Assembly: GCF_001659785.1 (NCBI RefSeq)
Contig: NZ_CP015961.1
Coordinates: 1,860,001 to 1,924,000, forward strand
Origin: Dietzia timorensis
GTDB lineage: Bacteria > Actinomycetota > Actinomycetes > Mycobacteriales > Mycobacteriaceae
Reading direction: 5' to 3'
DNA: 64,000 nt
In this document: piece by piece, positions 47,168 through 57,000 of the stretch
Numbering within the stretch: the stretch's first letter is position 1
Layout of the letters: each line of letters opens with the position of its first letter
Made by a program: the position numbers and the translations under genes
The notes under the pieces: model-generated
Told to the model about the DNA's origin: nothing
Seen by the model: only the letters and a program-made list of their open reading frames with translations
Databases searched by the model: none

Positions 47168-48268
47168 CTACCGGAACAGCGCATCTTCGTCAGCGGATTC
47201 CGGGCCTTCGCGTGACGGGGCGCGCTGCGTATATTCCGCCTGCCGTAGCCCCATGTGCTCCCAGGCAGCAGGAGTGGCGACCCGTCCGCGCGGAGTACGC
47301 GCCATGAGCCCTGCTCGCACGAGGTATGGCTCGCAGACCTCTTCCAACGTCGAGCGTTCCTCGCCTACGGCAACGGCAATACTCCCGAGCCCCACCGGGC
47401 CGCCGCCGTGGATCTGCATAAGGGATCGCAAGACGGCCCTGTCCAACTTGTCCAGGCCGATAGCATCAACTTCGTACACCCGAAGCGCGGAATCGGCCAG
47501 TTCCAGCGTGATCCGTCCATCGCTCTTGACCTCGGCGTAATCGCGCACGCGACGCAAGAGACGATTGGCCACGCGTGGTGTTCCGCGGGAGCGTCGCGCG
47601 ATTTCCGCAGCCGCGCGCTCCTCGAGCGGAACCGAGAGTATCCCCGCAGTTCGGGTAACGATATGGGCCAGATCCGCATCTTCGTAGAAGTCCATCGTGG
47701 CGGTGAACCCGAAGCGATCCCTCAACGGTCCGGTGAGAGAGCCGGACCGAGTCGTAGCTCCGACCAGGGTAAATGGTGCAATATCCAGGGAGATGGAGTT
47801 TGCCCCGGGCCCCTTGCCGACCATCACGTCGATGCGGTAGTCCTCCATGGCGAGGTACAGCATTTCCTCGGCCTCGCGAGCCATACGATGGATCTCATCG
47901 ATGAAGAGAACATCCCCGGGCTGTAGGTTCGTCAAGATCGACGCCAGATCTCCGGCGCGAACCAGCGCCGGGCCGGAAGTGAGGCGTAAAGCGCCGTTGA
48001 CCTCCGCAGCGACGATCATCGCCAGCGAGGTTTTGCCGAGTCCGGGCGGCCCAGCGAACAAGAGATGATCAGGGGCCTCGTCACGAGCCTTCGCCGCGGA
48101 CAGGACGACGCGGAGCTGCTCGCGAACGGAATCCTGGCCGACGAACTCGTCGAGGCTACGCGGACGCAGCGCAGTTTCCGCGTCGGAATCGAAAGGAGTT
48201 ATCGACGTAGCGGTGACATCGAGCTCCGACTCGGAATCACTTATATCGCCGTCGTGGAATTGCGACAT
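47168..48268 (-). CDS. ruvB: Holliday junction branch migration helicase RuvB
   Basis: The 366-residue AAA+ motor drives branch migration with RuvA. Walker [10 protein letters not shown], Walker [10 protein letters not shown], sensor [19 protein letters not shown] and the C-terminal winged-helix domain ([16 protein letters not shown]) are intact. The ATG has a GGGGAG box and lies eight bases after ruvA. Confidence 0.97.
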   Translation of the reverse strand: MSQFHDGDISDSESELDVTATSITPFDSDAETALRPRSLDEFVGQDSVREQLRVVLSAAKARDEAPDHLLFAGPPGLGKTSLAMIVAAEVNGALRLTSGPALVRAGDLASILTNLQPGDVLFIDEIHRMAREAEEMLYLAMEDYRIDVMVGKGPGANSISLDIAPFTLVGATTRSGSLTGPLRDRFGFTATMDFYEDADLAHIVTRTAGILSVPLEERAAAEIARRSRGTPRVANRLLRRVRDYAEVKSDGRITLELADSALRVYEVDAIGLDKLDRAVLRSLMQIHGGGPVGLGSIAVAVGEERSTLEEVCEPYLVRAGLMARTPRGRVATPAAWEHMGLRQAEYTQRAPSREGPESADEDALFR

Positions 48269-48276
48269 GATCTCCC

Positions 48277-48888
48277 CTACTTACCGGGTCCGAGCTGCTT
48301 GAGCGCGAGTCGAAGCAGGGCAGCCGGATCCGCGTCCGGTTCGCCCTCCGAGACCGTGGCAACGGCCGAAGCAGCGTCCTTTGTGGGGAAGCCGAGTCCC
48401 TCGAGCGCGGTGACCACCTCCGTGTTGCGTCCGCCTCCGTTGATTGTCTCTCCCTTCGAGACCTCGGCCGCTGCACCAGCATCCGCATATGCGTCGAGCT
48501 TCTCGCGCAGGTCGAGGATCATCCTCTCGGCAGTTCGCTTGCCGACCCCAGGCACGCGCTGGATCGTCTTTACGTCCTCGTTCGCGACGGCCGCCGCGAG
48601 GTCGGCTGGATCGATAGTGGCCACAACCGCCAAAGCGATGCGGGGGCCGATCCCGCTGACTCCCTGGACAAGCCCGAAGACTTCGCGCGCTGCCGCGGAT
48701 TCGAATCCGTACAACGTCAAAGAATCCTCACGCACAACTAGAGTCGTGTGGAGGAATCCATCTTCCCCACGGCGCAGCGTCGATAGCGCGGCCGGAGTCG
48801 CGAGCACGAGTAATCCCACTCCTCCGGCTTCGATGACGCAGTGCCCCAAAGCGACCTCGAGGACTCGGCCCCTCAACGTGGAAATCAT
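48277..48888 (-). CDS. ruvA: Holliday junction DNA-binding protein RuvA
   Basis: The 203-residue protein forms the tetrameric junction platform. The N-terminal OB-fold begins [12 protein letters not shown]; two helix-hairpin-helix motifs appear as [12 protein letters not shown] and [13 protein letters not shown], and the C-terminal RuvB-contact domain covers about 155-203. It lies between ruvC and ruvB. Confidence 0.96.
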   Translation of the reverse strand: MISTLRGRVLEVALGHCVIEAGGVGLLVLATPAALSTLRRGEDGFLHTTLVVREDSLTLYGFESAAAREVFGLVQGVSGIGPRIALAVVATIDPADLAAAVANEDVKTIQRVPGVGKRTAERMILDLREKLDAYADAGAAAEVSKGETINGGGRNTEVVTALEGLGFPTKDAASAVATVSEGEPDADPAALLRLALKQLGPGK

Positions 48889-48944
48889 TCGTACGTGTGC
48901 CTCTTCCTCATTCCGTCGTGCAACATACCGACTTGCCCCTTGCG

Positions 48945-49559
48945 CTACCGAATCTTATTCGAGGGGCGCTGCCGTACCGCGGATTCTCCAGCAGCGGCAC
49001 GCTGACTGAGCGCGGCCGCCACCTTAGCCTCATACCCTGACAAAGGTCCCTGACCAGCCTCTGAATGTGCAGAGGTCAGCGATTCGGCAGGGGCGCGCCA
49101 GGCATGGCACACGGCCAACGCGAGAGCATCGGCAGCGTCGGCCGGTTGCGGAGGTTTCTGCAGGCCGAGAATGCGCGTGACCATCGTCGTCACCTGCTTC
49201 TTGTCCGCGCGCCCATTTCCCGTGATGGCGGCCTTGACCTCCGAAGGTGTACGGAAGTCGACCGGGATCGAGCGATACGACGCGGCCAGGGCAACGACTC
49301 CGGCCGCCTGAGCGGTCCCCATCGCCGTGCTTCGCTGGTTCTGCGCGAACACCCTTTCGATCGCGAGAATGTCGGGTTGATGGACGTCCATCCACTCGCA
49401 AGCCGCCTCGAAGATCGACTTGAGGCGATGCTCGAGTCGCTCATCCGAGGGGGTGCGGACCACGTCGACATCCAATGCGACGACGTGTCGGCCCTTTCCA
49501 GTCTCGACGAGCGCCATGCCGCAGCGCGTCAGCCCGGGGTCGAATCCCATGACGCGCAT
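48945..49559 (-). CDS. ruvC: Crossover junction endodeoxyribonuclease RuvC
   Basis: The 204-residue resolvase has the RNase H fold with catalytic Asp7 in [11 protein letters not shown], Glu in [11 protein letters not shown] and Asp pair in [15 protein letters not shown]. The C-terminal 30 residues are a variable extension beyond the E. coli length. The ATG at 49559 (MRVMGFD) matches the mycobacterial start. It follows yebC by 30 bases. Confidence 0.96.
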   Translation of the reverse strand: MRVMGFDPGLTRCGMALVETGKGRHVVALDVDVVRTPSDERLEHRLKSIFEAACEWMDVHQPDILAIERVFAQNQRSTAMGTAQAAGVVALAASYRSIPVDFRTPSEVKAAITGNGRADKKQVTTMVTRILGLQKPPQPADAADALALAVCHAWRAPAESLTSAHSEAGQGPLSGYEAKVAAALSQRAAAGESAVRQRPSNKIR

Positions 49560-49589
49560 CGTCTACATTCTCCTGAAAGCGGTGATTGG

Positions 49590-50342
49590 CTACGCGTCGA
49601 GCTCGGCGAGAACGTCGTCCGAGACATCGATGTTGCTGTAGACGTTCTGCACGTCGTCCGAGTCCTCGAGTGCATCGATGAGCTTGAAGACCTTGCGGGC
49701 GAGTTCCGCATCCGCCTCGACCTCGACCGATGCACGGAAGCCGAGCTCGGCGGAATCGTAATCGATGCCCTCTTCCTGCAGCGCGCTACGGACCGCGACC
49801 AGATCAGTCGGCTCGGAGACGATCTCGAACTGCTCGCCCAGGTCGTTGACCTCATCGGCGCCGGCCTCGAGGACCGCCATGAGAATGTCGTCCTCGGTCT
49901 TCTCACCCTTGTCGAGAACGACTTCGCCCTTGCGGCTGAACAGGTAGGCCACCGAACCCGGATCGGCCATATTGCCGCCGTTTCGTGTCATGGCGGTACG
50001 GACCTCGCCGGCCGCGCGGTTGCGGTTATCGGTGAGGCACTCGATGAGCACCGCGACGCCTCCCGGTCCGTAGCCCTCGTACATGATCGTTTCCCAGTTG
50101 GCGCCGCCGGCTTCCTCGCCCGCTCCGCGCTTGCGGGCACGCTCGACGTTGTCCTGCGGGACCGAGTTCTTCTTGGCCTTCTGAATCGCGTCGTACAGCG
50201 TTGGGTTTCCGGCTGGGTCCCCGCCGCCGGTGCGCGCCGCGACTTCGATGTTCTTGATGAGCTTGGCGAAGAGCTTGCCGCGCTTGGCGTCGATTGCCGC
50301 CTTCTTGTGCTTGGTGGTTGCCCACTTGGAATGGCCCGACAT
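49590..50342 (-). CDS. YebC/PmpR family regulatory or translation-associated protein
   Basis: The 250-residue protein matches the YebC family from the first residue: [20 protein letters not shown], then [14 protein letters not shown] and the acidic C-terminal domain. Family members are described as transcription regulators and, more recently, as factors that help translation of proline-rich stretches; the sequence does not decide. Its position before ruvC is conserved across many bacteria. The ATG is preceded by AAGGAGG. Confidence 0.95.
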   Translation of the reverse strand: MSGHSKWATTKHKKAAIDAKRGKLFAKLIKNIEVAARTGGGDPAGNPTLYDAIQKAKKNSVPQDNVERARKRGAGEEAGGANWETIMYEGYGPGGVAVLIECLTDNRNRAAGEVRTAMTRNGGNMADPGSVAYLFSRKGEVVLDKGEKTEDDILMAVLEAGADEVNDLGEQFEIVSEPTDLVAVRSALQEEGIDYDSAELGFRASVEVEADAELARKVFKLIDALEDSDDVQNVYSNIDVSDDVLAELDA

Positions 50343-50489
50343 GAGCGCCTCCTTGTCAATGAAACGTGCTAAGTCAAAGTGTTCGCGCGCGCATCGGATG
50401 CGAAAACATCGTGCTGCCTGGGCAGAGTTTTCGGCGAAACCGTGCAGCGCTTTCCCTCCAGTCTAAACGTGACGGGAGCAAGCGCATGG

Positions 50490-51128
50490 CTACGGCACAG
50501 CGCTCGGGCGTCCCGGCCCTTCGGCACGGAAGTTGACCATCTGCAGGAAGTGCTCGTGAACCGACAGGTCGTCGGTGAGTTCTGGGTGGAAGGAGGTGAC
50601 GAGCGCGTTGTCCTGCTGAACCGCCACGGCCACCGGGGCGCCCGAAGCATCGGTGACTTCGGCGAGCACCTTCGCCTCGGGACCGACTTTTTCGACCCAC
50701 GGGGCGCGGATGAAGACCGCGCGAATGCGGTCTCCGCCGTCAAACGGGATTTCGGTCTCGAAAGAGTCGACCTGACGCCCGAACGCGTTCCGACGGACCG
50801 TGATGTCGAGCGCGGAGAAGTTGATGGCATCGTCGCGCGTGTCGAGGACCTCACCGGCGAGGAGAATCATGCCCGCGCAGGAACCGTAGACCGGTAGCCC
50901 ACCGGCGAGTGCCGAGCGCAGTGGCGCTTCGAGCTCATGCAGGCGGATGAGGTTGGACATCGCGGTCGTCTCCCCTCCGGGGAATACGAGGCCAGAGATG
51001 CCCTCGAGATCCGCCGGACGGCGAACGCGAACTGTCTCCGCGCCGCACGCGTCCAGGTGCGCGATGTGCTCGCGAAAATTGCCCTGAACGGCGAGGACGC
51101 CGATGCGGGCGGTTGAAGCCTGGGGCAT
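50490..51128 (-). CDS. pdxT: Pyridoxal 5'-phosphate synthase glutaminase subunit PdxT
   Basis: The 212-residue glutaminase feeds ammonia to PdxS. Motifs are GVLAVQGNFREH, FPGGETTAMSNL, the nucleophile Cys84 in GSCAGMILLA, and the His/Glu pair in TSFHPEL. It lies two genes after pdxS with a thioesterase gene between them, as in M. tuberculosis (Rv2604c-Rv2606c). Confidence 0.96.
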   Translation of the reverse strand: MPQASTARIGVLAVQGNFREHIAHLDACGAETVRVRRPADLEGISGLVFPGGETTAMSNLIRLHELEAPLRSALAGGLPVYGSCAGMILLAGEVLDTRDDAINFSALDITVRRNAFGRQVDSFETEIPFDGGDRIRAVFIRAPWVEKVGPEAKVLAEVTDASGAPVAVAVQQDNALVTSFHPELTDDLSVHEHFLQMVNFRAEGPGRPSAVP

Positions 51129-51168
51129 GAGTTCCTTATGTCTATGTCGCGGACGTCTGCGCGGCGGT

Positions 51169-51990
51169 TCATCCGCCCGTGCGGGTGAGTCCTTCTTGGG
51201 TGACTGCGGCGACGAGGTTGCCGTGCGAATCGAAAATGCGGCCTTGGGTGAGCGAACGTCCGAGCGTCGCCGACGGCGAGGTCTGGTCGTATAGCAACCA
51301 CTCGTCTGCCCGGAACGGACGCTGGAACCACATGGCGTGGTCGAGAGAAGCCTCCTGAATTTCCACTCCCGGATGCGGGACCCGGGCGGAGCCGAGCAGA
51401 GTCATGTCCGACATGTAGGCGAGGGCGCACACGTGATCATTCGGGTCGTCGGACAGCTCGCCGGTGTAGCGGAACCAGACGCGCTGTTGGGCCGCGAGTA
51501 CCGGGTATAGCTTCTGCTGGTCGGCCGGGATGAAGCGGATATCCCATTCGGTCCATTCATCGAAAAACGCCCTCGGCTGCCCGCTGAGATCGAGGTCGCG
51601 GATATTTGTCAGGTCCTCTGGGCCGACGACCTCGGGCATCTGATCCTGATGCTCGAACCCTTCCTGGCCGCCAACCTGGAACGAGGCGCTCATCGAGAAG
51701 ATGACCTCGCCCTCCTGAAGAGCAGATACCCGACGAGTACTGAAGGAACGACCGTCACGCACCCGATCCACAGAGAATACTGTCGACTTCTTCGGGTCGC
51801 CCGCGCGCAGGAAGTATCCGTGAAGCGAATGAACCGAACGGTCGGCCTCTACCGTGCGCACCGCCGCGGTAAGCGTCTGGCACGCGATCTGTCCGCCGTA
51901 GGTGCGGATCAGCTGCGAATCCATCGGCTCACCGCGGTAGAGGTCCCGGTCGATCCTCTCGATATCGGTGACCTGAGAAAGTGAAGGCAT
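51169..51990 (-). CDS. tesB: Acyl-CoA thioesterase II
   Basis: The 273-residue double hot-dog enzyme hydrolyses acyl-CoA thioesters. VHSLHGYFLRAGDP in the first hot dog and SLDHAMWFQRPFRADEWLLY plus SLTQGRIFDSHGNLVAAVTQEGL in the second contain the Asp, Thr/Ser and Gln active-site positions. It sits between pdxS and pdxT, which is conserved in the group without an obvious metabolic reason. Confidence 0.93.
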   Translation of the reverse strand: MPSLSQVTDIERIDRDLYRGEPMDSQLIRTYGGQIACQTLTAAVRTVEADRSVHSLHGYFLRAGDPKKSTVFSVDRVRDGRSFSTRRVSALQEGEVIFSMSASFQVGGQEGFEHQDQMPEVVGPEDLTNIRDLDLSGQPRAFFDEWTEWDIRFIPADQQKLYPVLAAQQRVWFRYTGELSDDPNDHVCALAYMSDMTLLGSARVPHPGVEIQEASLDHAMWFQRPFRADEWLLYDQTSPSATLGRSLTQGRIFDSHGNLVAAVTQEGLTRTGG

Positions 51991-52008
51991 CGCTGCGCTC
52001 TCCTCGGG

Positions 52009-52914
52009 CTACCAGCCGCGCTCGGCGAGACGGTGAGGCTCGGGAAGGTCGTCGACGTTGATGCCGACCATGGCCTCGCCGAGTCCGCGGGAGACCCGAG
52101 CGAGCACATCCGGATCGTCGTAGTTCGCGGTGGCCTCGACGATCGCCTTCGCGCGCTGCTCCGGGTTGCCGGACTTGAAGATTCCGGATCCGACGAACAC
52201 GCCCTCGGCGCCGAGCTGCATCATCATAGCCGCGTCGGCGGGCGTCGCAATGCCACCGGCGGTGAACAGCACGACGGGCAGCTTGCCCTCGCGAGCAACC
52301 TCGGCGACCAGCGGGTACGGCGCCTGAAGCTCCTTGGCGGCCACGTAGAGCTCGTCCTCGGGCAGCGCGGAGAGCTTGCGGATCTCGCCGCGGATCTGGC
52401 GCATGTGGGTCGTCGCGTTGGAGACGTCGCCCGTGCCGGCCTCGCCCTTCGAACGGATCATTGCCGCGCCCTCGGTGATGCGGCGCAGCGCCTCCCCGAG
52501 ATTGGTCGCACCGCACACGTACGGGACGGTGAAGTCGAACTTGTCGATGTGGTTCGAGTAATCGGCCGGGGTGAGCACCTCTGACTCGTCGATGTAGTCG
52601 ACGCCCAGCGACTGCAGGATCTGCGCCTCGACGAAGTGGCCGATGCGCGCCTTCGCCATCACTGGAATCGACACGGTGTTGATGATTCCGTCGATGAGGT
52701 CCGGGTCGGACATGCGGGCCACGCCGCCCTGCGCACGGATATCAGCGGGAACACGCTCGAGCGCCATCACGGCGACGGCACCGGCATCCTCGGCGATCTT
52801 CGCCTGCTCCGGGGTCACGACGTCCATGATCACGCCGCCCTTGAGCATCTCGGCCATACCGCGCTTGACGCGGGCTGTGCCTCGCTCGTTCTGGGTCTCG
52901 TTCGCGGTGCTCAA
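52009..52914 (-). CDS. pdxS: Pyridoxal 5'-phosphate synthase lyase subunit PdxS
   Basis: The 301-residue TIM-barrel subunit assembles PLP from ribose 5-phosphate, glyceraldehyde 3-phosphate and ammonia. [32 protein letters not shown], the imine lysine region [19 protein letters not shown] and [16 protein letters not shown] are near identical to the family. The start is likely a TTG at 52914 ([12 protein letters not shown]), four bases after GAGGAGG. An ATG at 52971 would add 19 residues but would place that box inside the gene. Confidence 0.96.
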   Translation of the reverse strand: MSTANETQNERGTARVKRGMAEMLKGGVIMDVVTPEQAKIAEDAGAVAVMALERVPADIRAQGGVARMSDPDLIDGIINTVSIPVMAKARIGHFVEAQILQSLGVDYIDESEVLTPADYSNHIDKFDFTVPYVCGATNLGEALRRITEGAAMIRSKGEAGTGDVSNATTHMRQIRGEIRKLSALPEDELYVAAKELQAPYPLVAEVAREGKLPVVLFTAGGIATPADAAMMMQLGAEGVFVGSGIFKSGNPEQRAKAIVEATANYDDPDVLARVSRGLGEAMVGINVDDLPEPHRLAERGW

Positions 52915-52986
52915 GGTGCCTCCTCGGTAAACGCTATTCACATAGAATCGATTTGCCCCGCCGGTGTTCACGGCAAGGCCAGACGT

Positions 52987-53511
52987 CTAATTGTAGGACG
53001 GATCGACCAGCTCGATGTATTCGGGCATCGGCGCCGATCCCGCAAGGCGGAACCAGGACACGACCTTTTTCTCCCGTAGCCGGCGTGTGTCCCGAACTGC
53101 GTCGTTGTAGAACCGCCGAGCCATTTCGAGTCGATCCCCGACATCGGTGGCCTCGGCGCGCAGATGCGGCCCCATCGATTCCGGCGGCAGAACCGATAGA
53201 GCACTGGTCAGATCGTTTTCCGTCTGCTCGATGCCGGTCTGGGGGGCTCCTGGGGTGAACCTGTCGGCCGAGCGGTGTTTGGCGCGCCCGATGCAGCTAC
53301 GGATCCATTCGGCGGCGCGCTCGTCCTCGGGGCCGAGTCCCTCGGCAATGGCTACCGCCACGGTATGACGTCGGAGGAACGCCTCGTGCAGGGCGGCCGC
53401 TGCCAGGTCCGTGCGGATGTGCAGACGGTCGAGGCGATGCGCGGTGAGATAGGCGAGCAGCGATGCCAACGCCACGAGGACCGCCAGGACGATTACGAGG
53501 ATCCACCACAT
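52987..53511 (-). CDS. Small conserved membrane protein downstream of pimA (Rv2609c-like position)
   Basis: The 174-residue protein has one N-terminal membrane helix (about residues 2-22) and a charged helical remainder with a segment, ARRFYNDAVRDTRRLREKK, reminiscent of LemA-type helices (weak resemblance). The ATG directly follows the pimA stop (TAGATG). A protein in the same place occurs in mycobacteria. The function is unknown; an accessory role in PIM or envelope assembly is only a guess from context. Confidence 0.8.
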   Translation of the reverse strand: MWWILVIVLAVLVALASLLAYLTAHRLDRLHIRTDLAAAALHEAFLRRHTVAVAIAEGLGPEDERAAEWIRSCIGRAKHRSADRFTPGAPQTGIEQTENDLTSALSVLPPESMGPHLRAEATDVGDRLEMARRFYNDAVRDTRRLREKKVVSWFRLAGSAPMPEYIELVDPSYN

Positions 53512-54732
53512 CTAGTGCTCTCCCCTTTCGCCCCGTCCGCGACCGCTGGATGGGTTCGCCCCCGCGACGTCACGAAAGCGAGCGCCGCCGGACACGCGAA
53601 CCTTCTCCCCCGGCGCGCGCACGGTGTCGTACACGCGAAGCACGCGCGTGCACACCACCGGCCAGTCGTAGCCCTCGACAGCCTCGGTGGCGCGGGCCAC
53701 GAGGTCCGCTCGCCGCGTGTGTTCCTCGAGCAGCGCCACGAGGTGTTCGGCAAGGGATTCGGAACGGCCGGTGGCGAACAGTTGACCGCATTCGCCGTCG
53801 CGCAGCACTCGGCGGAACGCGTCGAGATCGGAAGCGAGAACCGCAGTGCCCGCCGCCATTGCCTCGACAAGCACGATGCCGAAGCTCTCTCCCCCGGTGT
53901 TCGGAGCGCAGTACACGTCGGCCTCGGCGAGAGTGCGGGCTTTGTCCTCGTCGTCGACGCGGCCGAGAAAGTGCACGCCCCCGGTGTCTCCGAGCAAAGC
54001 CAGTGCCTCGTTCTTGTCGCCGCCGCCCATCACCCACAGCTGCGCATCCGGAATCCGTTCGCGAACCGCCGGCCACGCCCTGAGAAGCACGCCCAGCCCC
54101 TTGCGGGGTTCGTCGAAGCGGCCGAGAAAGGTGACGGCGGGCGGACGCGTCCTTCCGTCGTCATCGGAACGGTCCCTTGTGAGGGCCACGGAGTCGCGTG
54201 CCGCCTTGTAGAAGGAGACGTCCACGCCGTTGGGGATCTCGACGGCATCGGAGCCGAGGGCCTGCACCTGCCAGCGGCGCGCGACATCGGAGACCGCGAT
54301 GCGGCCGCGAATCTTCTCGAGGAACGGTGACAACACGCCCTCGAAAGTCTTGAGCACGAGCGAGGACGCCGTCGAGGTGTGGAACGTCGCGACGATGGGT
54401 CCGGTTGCCATAGCGAGCGCGAACATCGATGTGCTCGGCGCGTTCGGCTCATGGATGTGGAGAACATCGGGCTCGATTCGTGCAATCCACTTCTTCGTCG
54501 CACGCCACGTGGGGTAGCCGAAGGACAGGCGGGCAACCGAACCGTTATACGGAATCGGCACGCCTTTGCCGACGAAAGTGGTGAATTCGTCCGGTTCCGT
54601 ACCGCGCTCGCCTGGGGCGAGGATGAATACCTCATGGCCCTGTCCGCGCATCTCCTTAGCGAGATCGGAGATGTGGATCTGGACCCCGCCGGGATGGTCG
54701 AACGAATACGGGCAGACGACACCGATGCGCAT
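53512..54732 (-). CDS. pimA: Phosphatidylinositol alpha-mannosyltransferase PimA
   Basis: The 406-residue GT4 glycosyltransferase adds the first mannose from GDP-mannose to phosphatidylinositol on the inner face of the membrane. The N-terminal Rossmann half starts MRIGVVCPYSFDHPGGVQ; the donor half has FLGRFDEPRKGLGVLLRA and the EX7E-type motif GGESFGIVLVEAMAAG. The ATG overlaps the stop of the acyltransferase gene by one base. The C-terminal 25 residues are Gly/Arg-rich and variable. Confidence 0.94.
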   Translation of the reverse strand: MRIGVVCPYSFDHPGGVQIHISDLAKEMRGQGHEVFILAPGERGTEPDEFTTFVGKGVPIPYNGSVARLSFGYPTWRATKKWIARIEPDVLHIHEPNAPSTSMFALAMATGPIVATFHTSTASSLVLKTFEGVLSPFLEKIRGRIAVSDVARRWQVQALGSDAVEIPNGVDVSFYKAARDSVALTRDRSDDDGRTRPPAVTFLGRFDEPRKGLGVLLRAWPAVRERIPDAQLWVMGGGDKNEALALLGDTGGVHFLGRVDDEDKARTLAEADVYCAPNTGGESFGIVLVEAMAAGTAVLASDLDAFRRVLRDGECGQLFATGRSESLAEHLVALLEEHTRRADLVARATEAVEGYDWPVVCTRVLRVYDTVRAPGEKVRVSGGARFRDVAGANPSSGRGRGERGEH

Positions 54733-55703
54733 CAGGTCCGATCTCCGGAACTGCCAACTCCCTCGGAGCCCGCGAGAAATGCCTGCCGATCGGCGTCGAG
54801 GTCCTCGAGCCACAGCGGCTGAAGCATGTGCCAGTCCTGCGGATGGCGAGCGATCCCGGCGGCGAAGTCGTCGGCCAGGAGCTGGGTGCCCTCCTCGACC
54901 GTACCGCTCACATCGATCGGATCGTTGGCGACGATGCGCATGTAGGTGTCGTCGGAGTAGAAAAGTTCCGCGTACATCAGCGTTGCTCCGGTTTCCTGGG
55001 CAAGCTTTACCGGTCCCGCCGGCATGCGTGTGCGGGCGCCGAAGAAATCTACCTCGACACCGGTGCGGCGCAGATCCCGCTCGCCCATGAGGCACACGAT
55101 TCCGTTATCGGCGAGCACCTTCTTGAGCTCGGGGAACGACGCTGTCTGGCCGCCTGTCAGTGGAAGCACGGTGAATCCGAGGCTTTCGCGGTAGTCGACG
55201 AAACGCTGGTACAGCGATTCCGGTTTGAGCCGCTCGGCGACCGTGGCGAAGCCGCCATAGTGCGTGGTTAGCCACAGACCGGCGAGGTCCCAGTTGGCCG
55301 AGTGTGGAAGTGCGAAGATGAGGCCGTTGCCCTTGGCGAGGGCGGCATCTAGCTTCTCGCGTCCGACGATATGCTCGGTGATGTTGTCGACGAGGGCCTT
55401 CCGGTTCATCGTCGGGAGTCGAAACGCCTCGCGCCAGTATCGTGCATAGGACCGCATCGATTCGCGAATCAACCACTCGGGCACGGCGGCAGGACGGACA
55501 CCGAGCACGCGAGCGAGGTTGGCCCGCAGCTGCGAGTTGTCGTCCATCCGCCGCCAGGCCACGTCGGCACCGGCGTTGAACAGTCCGCGGGCAACCTGGT
55601 CCGGGAGCGCGCGCACGGCCATCCAGCCGGCGGCGTAGCCGAGATCGGAGGCACGTTCGGCGAGCGTCGCCTCGTTCGCGGGGTGTTCCGAAGCCTGCGC
55701 CAT
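54732..55703 (-). CDS. patA: Phosphatidylinositol mannoside acyltransferase (PatA-type)
   Basis: The 323-residue LPLAT-family enzyme acylates the mannose of PIM. The HX4D catalytic motif is HSANWD (His134-Asp139), followed by the substrate motif CLMGERDLRR. No clear signal peptide; membrane association is likely through amphipathic helices, as known for mycobacterial PatA. The gene starts directly after the pgsA stop (TAGATG) and overlaps pimA by one base, placing it in the PIM operon between its substrate-making neighbours. Confidence 0.92.
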   Translation of the reverse strand: MAQASEHPANEATLAERASDLGYAAGWMAVRALPDQVARGLFNAGADVAWRRMDDNSQLRANLARVLGVRPAAVPEWLIRESMRSYARYWREAFRLPTMNRKALVDNITEHIVGREKLDAALAKGNGLIFALPHSANWDLAGLWLTTHYGGFATVAERLKPESLYQRFVDYRESLGFTVLPLTGGQTASFPELKKVLADNGIVCLMGERDLRRTGVEVDFFGARTRMPAGPVKLAQETGATLMYAELFYSDDTYMRIVANDPIDVSGTVEEGTQLLADDFAAGIARHPQDWHMLQPLWLEDLDADRQAFLAGSEGVGSSGDRT

Positions 55704-56357
55704 CTACTGTTCCTTCTCGTGCGGGGGACGTCCACCGTCGGCTTGGGGCTCGGACTTGAGGTAAGAGGCGCGGCCACCGAGGACGCGCTGGACCACGGTG
55801 ATCACTGAACCGATGGCCACGATGCTCACTCCGAGCTCGAGCATCCATGGCACGCCGAGGCCCTCGAGGCCCGCCCCGACGAGAACGATGACCAACCGGT
55901 CGGCCCGTTCCATGAGCCCACCGGGAGTGGCGAGTCCGCCGGCGTCCGCGCGGGCCTTCGAATAGGACACGACCTGCGAGAAAGTGAGCGCGATGAGCAA
56001 CATCACGATCGCCATGGAATTGTCCGGTTCGCGGTGGATGACGTACCACAAGAGCGCGCCGAGAATCGCGCCGTCGGCAATGCGGTCTGACACCGCGTCA
56101 ACCAGCGCGCCGTAGGGACTACCTGTACCTCCTGCGCGGGCCACGGCGCCGTCGAGGAGGTCGAACAGAGTGCACAGACCGATGACGATGGCCCCTGCGA
56201 ACAGGTAGCCGTTGCCGAACAGCACGAGGGCCGCGGCCACGGTCGCCGCCATGCCCACCAGGGTGATCATATTCGGCGTGATGCCCGCCTTGACGAAGAC
56301 GCCGGCGATCCGCGGGGCGACCTTATTGACGCCACTTCTGCCGTGTTCGCTGAGCAT
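55704..56357 (-). CDS. pgsA: CDP-alcohol phosphatidyltransferase, phosphatidylinositol phosphate synthase type
   Basis: The 217-residue membrane enzyme makes phosphatidylinositol phosphate from CDP-diacylglycerol and inositol phosphate. The full CDP-alcohol motif is present: Asp66, Asp69-Gly70, Ala73-Arg74, Gly83, Asp87 and Asp91. About six membrane helices are predicted by eye. Assignment to PI phosphate rather than phosphatidylglycerol phosphate synthesis rests on its place before the PIM acyltransferase and pimA (Rv2612c order). Confidence 0.92.
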   Translation of the reverse strand: MLSEHGRSGVNKVAPRIAGVFVKAGITPNMITLVGMAATVAAALVLFGNGYLFAGAIVIGLCTLFDLLDGAVARAGGTGSPYGALVDAVSDRIADGAILGALLWYVIHREPDNSMAIVMLLIALTFSQVVSYSKARADAGGLATPGGLMERADRLVIVLVGAGLEGLGVPWMLELGVSIVAIGSVITVVQRVLGGRASYLKSEPQADGGRPPHEKEQ

Positions 56358-56413
56358 CTCCTACCTTTACCTAATTCGACCCGTTGGCCTCGCAGCGGAA
56401 CCTCATGGGTTCG

Positions 56414-56998
56414 CTAGGGACGTCCCGGGACCGTGTGCCAGGCCTCGGCGAGCAGTCGTCGCGTCTCGCCGAGAAGTTGTGGAAGCACCTTGGTGCCACC
56501 GAGAACGGTCATGAAATTCGCGTCGCCCACCCAACGCGGGACGACGTGCTGGTGAAGGTGGTCCGCCAGCGAGCCTCCGGCCGCTCCACCGAGGTTGAGC
56601 CCCACATTAAACGAGTCCGGGCGCGAGACCGACTTTACGACACGGATGAGGTGCTGGGTATACGCCATGAGTTCGGCGGACTCGGCGGCCGTGAGATTCT
56701 CGAGCTCCGCGACCTTGCGGTACGGGATCACCATCGCATGCCCCGGGTTGTACGGGTAGAGGTTGAGTACCACGTATACGTTCTCGCCGCGCGCCACGAC
56801 GAGACCGTCTTCGTCCCTCATCTTCGGGATGTCGAGGAAAGGCTCCCCGGTCGCGCCCTCCACGGGCTTCGGCGGCTCGGCGATGTACGCCATGCGATAG
56901 GGCGCCCAGAGGCGGAAAAGACGGTCGGCCTCTCCCGCCCCCGTGTCGACGACTGAGTCGCGCGCGGACTGCCCGGATTCTGCGTCGTGCGACGTCAT
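56414..56998 (-). CDS. HIT family nucleotide phosphorylase/hydrolase (Ap4A phosphorylase-like)
   Basis: The 194-residue protein has the histidine triad in ADHLHQHVVPRW (HLHQH at residues 148-152), preceded by NLYPYNPGHAMVIPYR. The M. tuberculosis protein in the same position (Rv2613c) is an Ap4A phosphorylase, and a similar role in clearing the Ap4A made by synthetases such as ThrRS is attractive. The ATG at 56998 is nearly joined to the thrS stop. Confidence 0.9.
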   Translation of the reverse strand: MTSHDAESGQSARDSVVDTGAGEADRLFRLWAPYRMAYIAEPPKPVEGATGEPFLDIPKMRDEDGLVVARGENVYVVLNLYPYNPGHAMVIPYRKVAELENLTAAESAELMAYTQHLIRVVKSVSRPDSFNVGLNLGGAAGGSLADHLHQHVVPRWVGDANFMTVLGGTKVLPQLLGETRRLLAEAWHTVPGRP

Positions 56999-57000
56999 AC